From contig JADJQA010000029.1 in NCBI GenBank assembly GCA_016712985.1, positions 7,821 through 71,820 on the forward strand: a stretch of DNA of 64,000 bases. Reading direction: 5' to 3'. The DNA comes from Sulfuritalea sp. Its GTDB lineage: Bacteria > Pseudomonadota > Gammaproteobacteria > Burkholderiales > Rhodocyclaceae. Under the pieces are notes generated by a model, which ran no database searches, was not told where the DNA came from, and saw only the letters and a list, made by a program, of their open reading frames with translations. How positions within the stretch are numbered: the stretch's first letter is position 1; the number at the start of each line of letters is the position of its first letter. Both the position numbers and the translations under genes were made by a program. Of the stretch, positions 61,513 to 64,000 are shown in pieces.

Positions 61513-61902
61513 CTAGATCCCCATTTTCTCGAATATCTTGTCGAGCTTTTCCTGCAGCGTGGCGGCCGTGAAGGGCTTGACGATGCAACCCGAGGCTCCG
61601 GCCTGCACGGCGGCAGTGCTGTCCTTCTTTTTCTCGCCGGTGATCATCAGAAACGGCAGAGTCCTCAAGGCGGTATCGGCACGCACATTCTGCAGCAGCG
61701 TGAGTCCGTCCATGTTGGGCATGTTCCAGGCGGAAACGACAAACTCGAAGCTTCCGTCATGCAACTTGCTCAGCGCCACGGCGCCGTCTTCGGCCTCCTC
61801 GACGTTGGAAAAGCCAAGCTCTTTCAAAAGGTTGCGCACGATACGACGCATGGTCGAGAAGTCGTCGACCACCAGAAACTTGAGTGAAGTGCGATCGGGC
61901 AT
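61513..61902 (-). CDS. CheY-like receiver lacking the phosphoacceptor aspartate
   Basis: The 129-residue single receiver domain is very close to CheY: KFLVVDDFSTMRRIVRNLLK (Asp13-Asp14), MITGEKKKD (Thr88) and IVKPF (Lys). The phosphoacceptor position reads FVVSAWNMPNMDG, with Ala58 where CheY has Asp57 (one base change, GCC at 61729-61731 on the minus strand). It therefore cannot be phosphorylated normally. The start at 61902 is chosen at MPDRTSLKF. No cheZ or cheA is in the window. The gap 61903-62163 shows nothing. Confidence 0.85.
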   Translation of the reverse strand: MPDRTSLKFLVVDDFSTMRRIVRNLLKELGFSNVEEAEDGAVALSKLHDGSFEFVVSAWNMPNMDGLTLLQNVRADTALRTLPFLMITGEKKKDSTAAVQAGASGCIVKPFTAATLQEKLDKIFEKMGI

Positions 61903-62163
61903 GGTTTTGTCCGTGCGGATGCGAGTAGCACGCACTATGCCTTATGCCGGATGGGGCCAAAACCGCGAATACGGGCGGGAACTGCCTAGCTATCTCGGGG
62001 CAAGCCCGCCGCCGGCGCCACAAAAGACGACATCGGGCCTGGCGAAGCTGGATCCCGGATAAGGAACGCACGCAGTCGAGTTCATCCAGCGACAGGCAGT
62101 TCATGGCGAAAACCATCACCGGCCAGGGACGTCCGCAACATACCGATGAAGTTTTGATTCAGA

Positions 62164-63996
62164 TCAATAAAGCTGCGAAATGTCCCTGACTGCCCCGGTG
62201 TCGGCCGACGTGGTCATCGCGGCATAGGCCAGCAGCGCGGCCGAGACTGCGCGCTGGCGATTGAGCGGCTTCCACGCCAGGCTGCCCCTGGCGTCCATTG
62301 CGGCGCGCCGTGCCGCCAGCACCGACTCCTCCACCGCCAGGTGGATGCTCCGCCTCGGGATGTCGATCTCGATGGTGTCGCCTTCCTCGACCAGCGCAAT
62401 CTCCCCGCCCATCGCGGCTTCGGGGCTGACGTGACCGATCGACAGGCCGGAGGTGCCGCCCGAAAAACGTCCATCGGTCAGCAGCGCGCAGGCCTTGCCG
62501 AGGCCCTTGGTCTTCAGGTAGGAGGTCGGGTAAAGCATTTCCTGCATGCCGGGGCCGCCCTTGGGGCCTTCGTGGCGAATCACCACCACGTCGCCCGGCA
62601 ATGACGGTCGCCGAGGATGCCCGTCGGCATCTTCCGGCTCTCGAACGCGCCGGACCCGAGAACACGAGGATGCTTTCATCCACGCCTGCTGTCTTGACGA
62701 TGCAGCCCTTCTGCGCGATGTTGCCGCCGAGTACCGCCAGCCCGCCGTCCTGCGAGAAGGCGTGCGCCTTGTCGCGGATCACGCCGCCGCTGCGGTCGCG
62801 ATCCAGTTCCGGAAAGCGCCGCGACTGCGAAAACGCAGTCTGCGTCGGCACGCCGCCGGGTGCGGCGCGATAAACTCAGAACCGCCGCGTCCTGCGTGCG
62901 CATCACGTCGTGGCGTTCCAGCGCTTCGGACAGTGGTCCGGCTATGCACGGTCGGCAGGTCGCGGTTCAGCAGGCCGGCACGATCCAGTTCACCGAAAAT
63001 ACCCATGATGCCGCCGGCACGATGCACGTCTTCCATATGCACGTCCGACTTGGCCGGCGCCACCTTCGACAGGCAGGGCACGCGGCGCGAAATGCGGTCG
63101 ATGTCCTTCATCGTGAAATTCACGCCCGCCTCGTGTGCGGCGGCGAGCAGGTGCAGCACCGTGTTGGTCGAGCCGCCCATTGCCACGTCGAGGCTGATGG
63201 CGTTCTCAAACGCCTCCAAACCGGCGATCGTGCGCGGCAGTGCCGAGGCATCGTCCTGCTCGTACCAGCGTTTGCCCAGCTCGACGGCGAGCCGGCCGGC
63301 TGAGGAACAGCGCCTTACGATCAGCGTGGGTCGCCAGCAGCGAGCCGTTGCCCGGCAAGGACAGTCCCATGGCTTCAGTCAGGCAGTTCATCGAGTTGGC
63401 GGTGAACATGCCGGAACAGGAGCCGCAGGTTGGGCAGGCTGAACGTTCAACCTGTTCGCTCTGCGAGTCAGAGACTTTCGGGTCCGCGCCCTGAATCATC
63501 GCATCGACCAGGTCGAGCTGGATGATCTTGCCTTCCCATTGACCTTGCCGGCTTCCATCGGGCCGCCGGAAACGAAGATCACCGGAATATTCAGGCGCAG
63601 GGCAGCCATCAGCATGCCCGGGGTGATCTTGTCGCAGTTGGAGATGCAGACCATCGCATCAGCACAGTGGGCGTTAACCATGTACTCTACCGAGTCGGCG
63701 ATCAGTTCGCGGCTCGGCAGCGAATAAAGCATGCCGCCGTGGCCCATGGCGATACCATCATCCACCGCAATGGTGTTGAACTCCTTGGCCACGCCGCCGG
63801 CGGCCTCGATTTCGCGGGCCCCAGTTTGCCGAGGTCGCAGGTGCACGTGGCCCGGCACGAACTGGGTGAAAGAGTTCACCACGGCGATAATCGGCTTACC
63901 GAAATCATCGTCGGTCATTCCAGTGGCGCGCCACAGCGCGCGGGCACCCGCCATATTGCGGCCGTGGGTGGAAGTGCGGGAACGGTGAACAGGCAT
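62164..63996 (-). pseudogene. ilvD: Dihydroxy-acid dehydratase, multiply frameshifted
   Basis: The whole IlvD coding length is present in order but in several frames. MPVHRSRTSTHGRNMAGARA (63996) runs to GGPMEAGK (about 63545). Then come ERSACPTCGSCSGMFTANSM (cluster cysteines), LDVAMGGSTNTVLHLLAAAH, TQTAFSQSRRFPELDRD with GCIVKTAGVDESI, and MLYPTSYLKTKGLGKACALL to the end (GAVRDISQLY). At least six one- or two-base losses are needed. It makes the keto-acid precursors of valine and isoleucine. Because conserved residues are intact, sequencing error near a contig end is as likely as decay. Confidence 0.85.
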
Positions 63997-64000
63997 GAGA

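Overview
The window looks like a chromosomal contig from a GC-rich betaproteobacterium, most likely of the Rhodocyclales (Accumulibacter, Dechloromonas or Sulfuritalea type). This rests on gene order: yqgE-ruvX-pyrR-pyrB-pyrX in one direction, yggS-proC-yggT-yggU divergent from pilT-pilU, a PEP-CTERM surface protein, a Gcr-type recombinase and a complete livHMGF/livK locus. Species cannot be fixed from the sequence alone. No rRNA or tRNA gene was seen.

Layout. 1-6.4 kb: an amino-acid binding protein, a toxin-antitoxin pair with its own operator, and two convergent SulP anion transporters that enclose a gene fossil (a type ISP restriction enzyme fragment fused to a HepT fragment). 6.1-12.3 kb: a truncated iorA-like gene, a cyclic-nucleotide sensor next to an 889-residue three-module redox protein, then D-lactate dehydrogenase and an AspT-type exchanger. 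12.3-15 kb: a gene graveyard (YgiT-type antitoxin, truncated membrane protein, MFS fragment, headless FadL porin). 15.2-19.7 kb: two hypothetical genes, phosphofructokinase, a truncated ThrE, a GNAT acetyltransferase and a frameshifted lipoprotein. 19.9-25.8 kb: an RND efflux operon whose outer-membrane gene is frameshifted. 25.8-29.1 kb: repeats around a gcr-like gene, and a metallo-beta-lactamase-fold hydrolase. 29.1-34.5 kb: photolyase, divergent from yqgE-ruvX-pyrR-pyrB-pyrX. 34.6-37.0 kb: an AT-rich island with a promoter, a tandem array of RNA-like hairpins, operator palindromes and an AbiEi/AbiEii type IV toxin-antitoxin pair. 37.2-41.4 kb: small monooxygenase, iron-type alcohol dehydrogenase, IS91-like debris, PEP-CTERM protein and a phosphodiesterase-fold protein. 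41.5-46.9 kb: yggU-yggT-proC-yggS divergent from pilT-pilU. 47-54 kb: rlmL-like methyltransferase with a duplicated 5' end, a secretin-domain protein, Ser/Thr kinase, hemJ, an epimerase and a ferredoxin reductase. 53.7-58.8 kb: the branched-chain amino-acid ABC transporter. 59-64 kb: cytochrome c, a thioredoxin-domain protein, a CheY-like protein without its phosphoacceptor, and a multiply frameshifted ilvD.

The most promising undescribed element is the structured array at about 34708-34922. It has its own TATAAT promoter, three palindrome-plus-conserved-hairpin units and mutually exclusive 7-bp helices, and it lies directly upstream of the AbiE-like pair. A second theme is that several genes carry single-base indels, often in or beside short base runs, and ilvD carries many. 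This may be assembly error as much as real gene decay, so the pseudogene calls outside the clearly chimeric loci are provisional.
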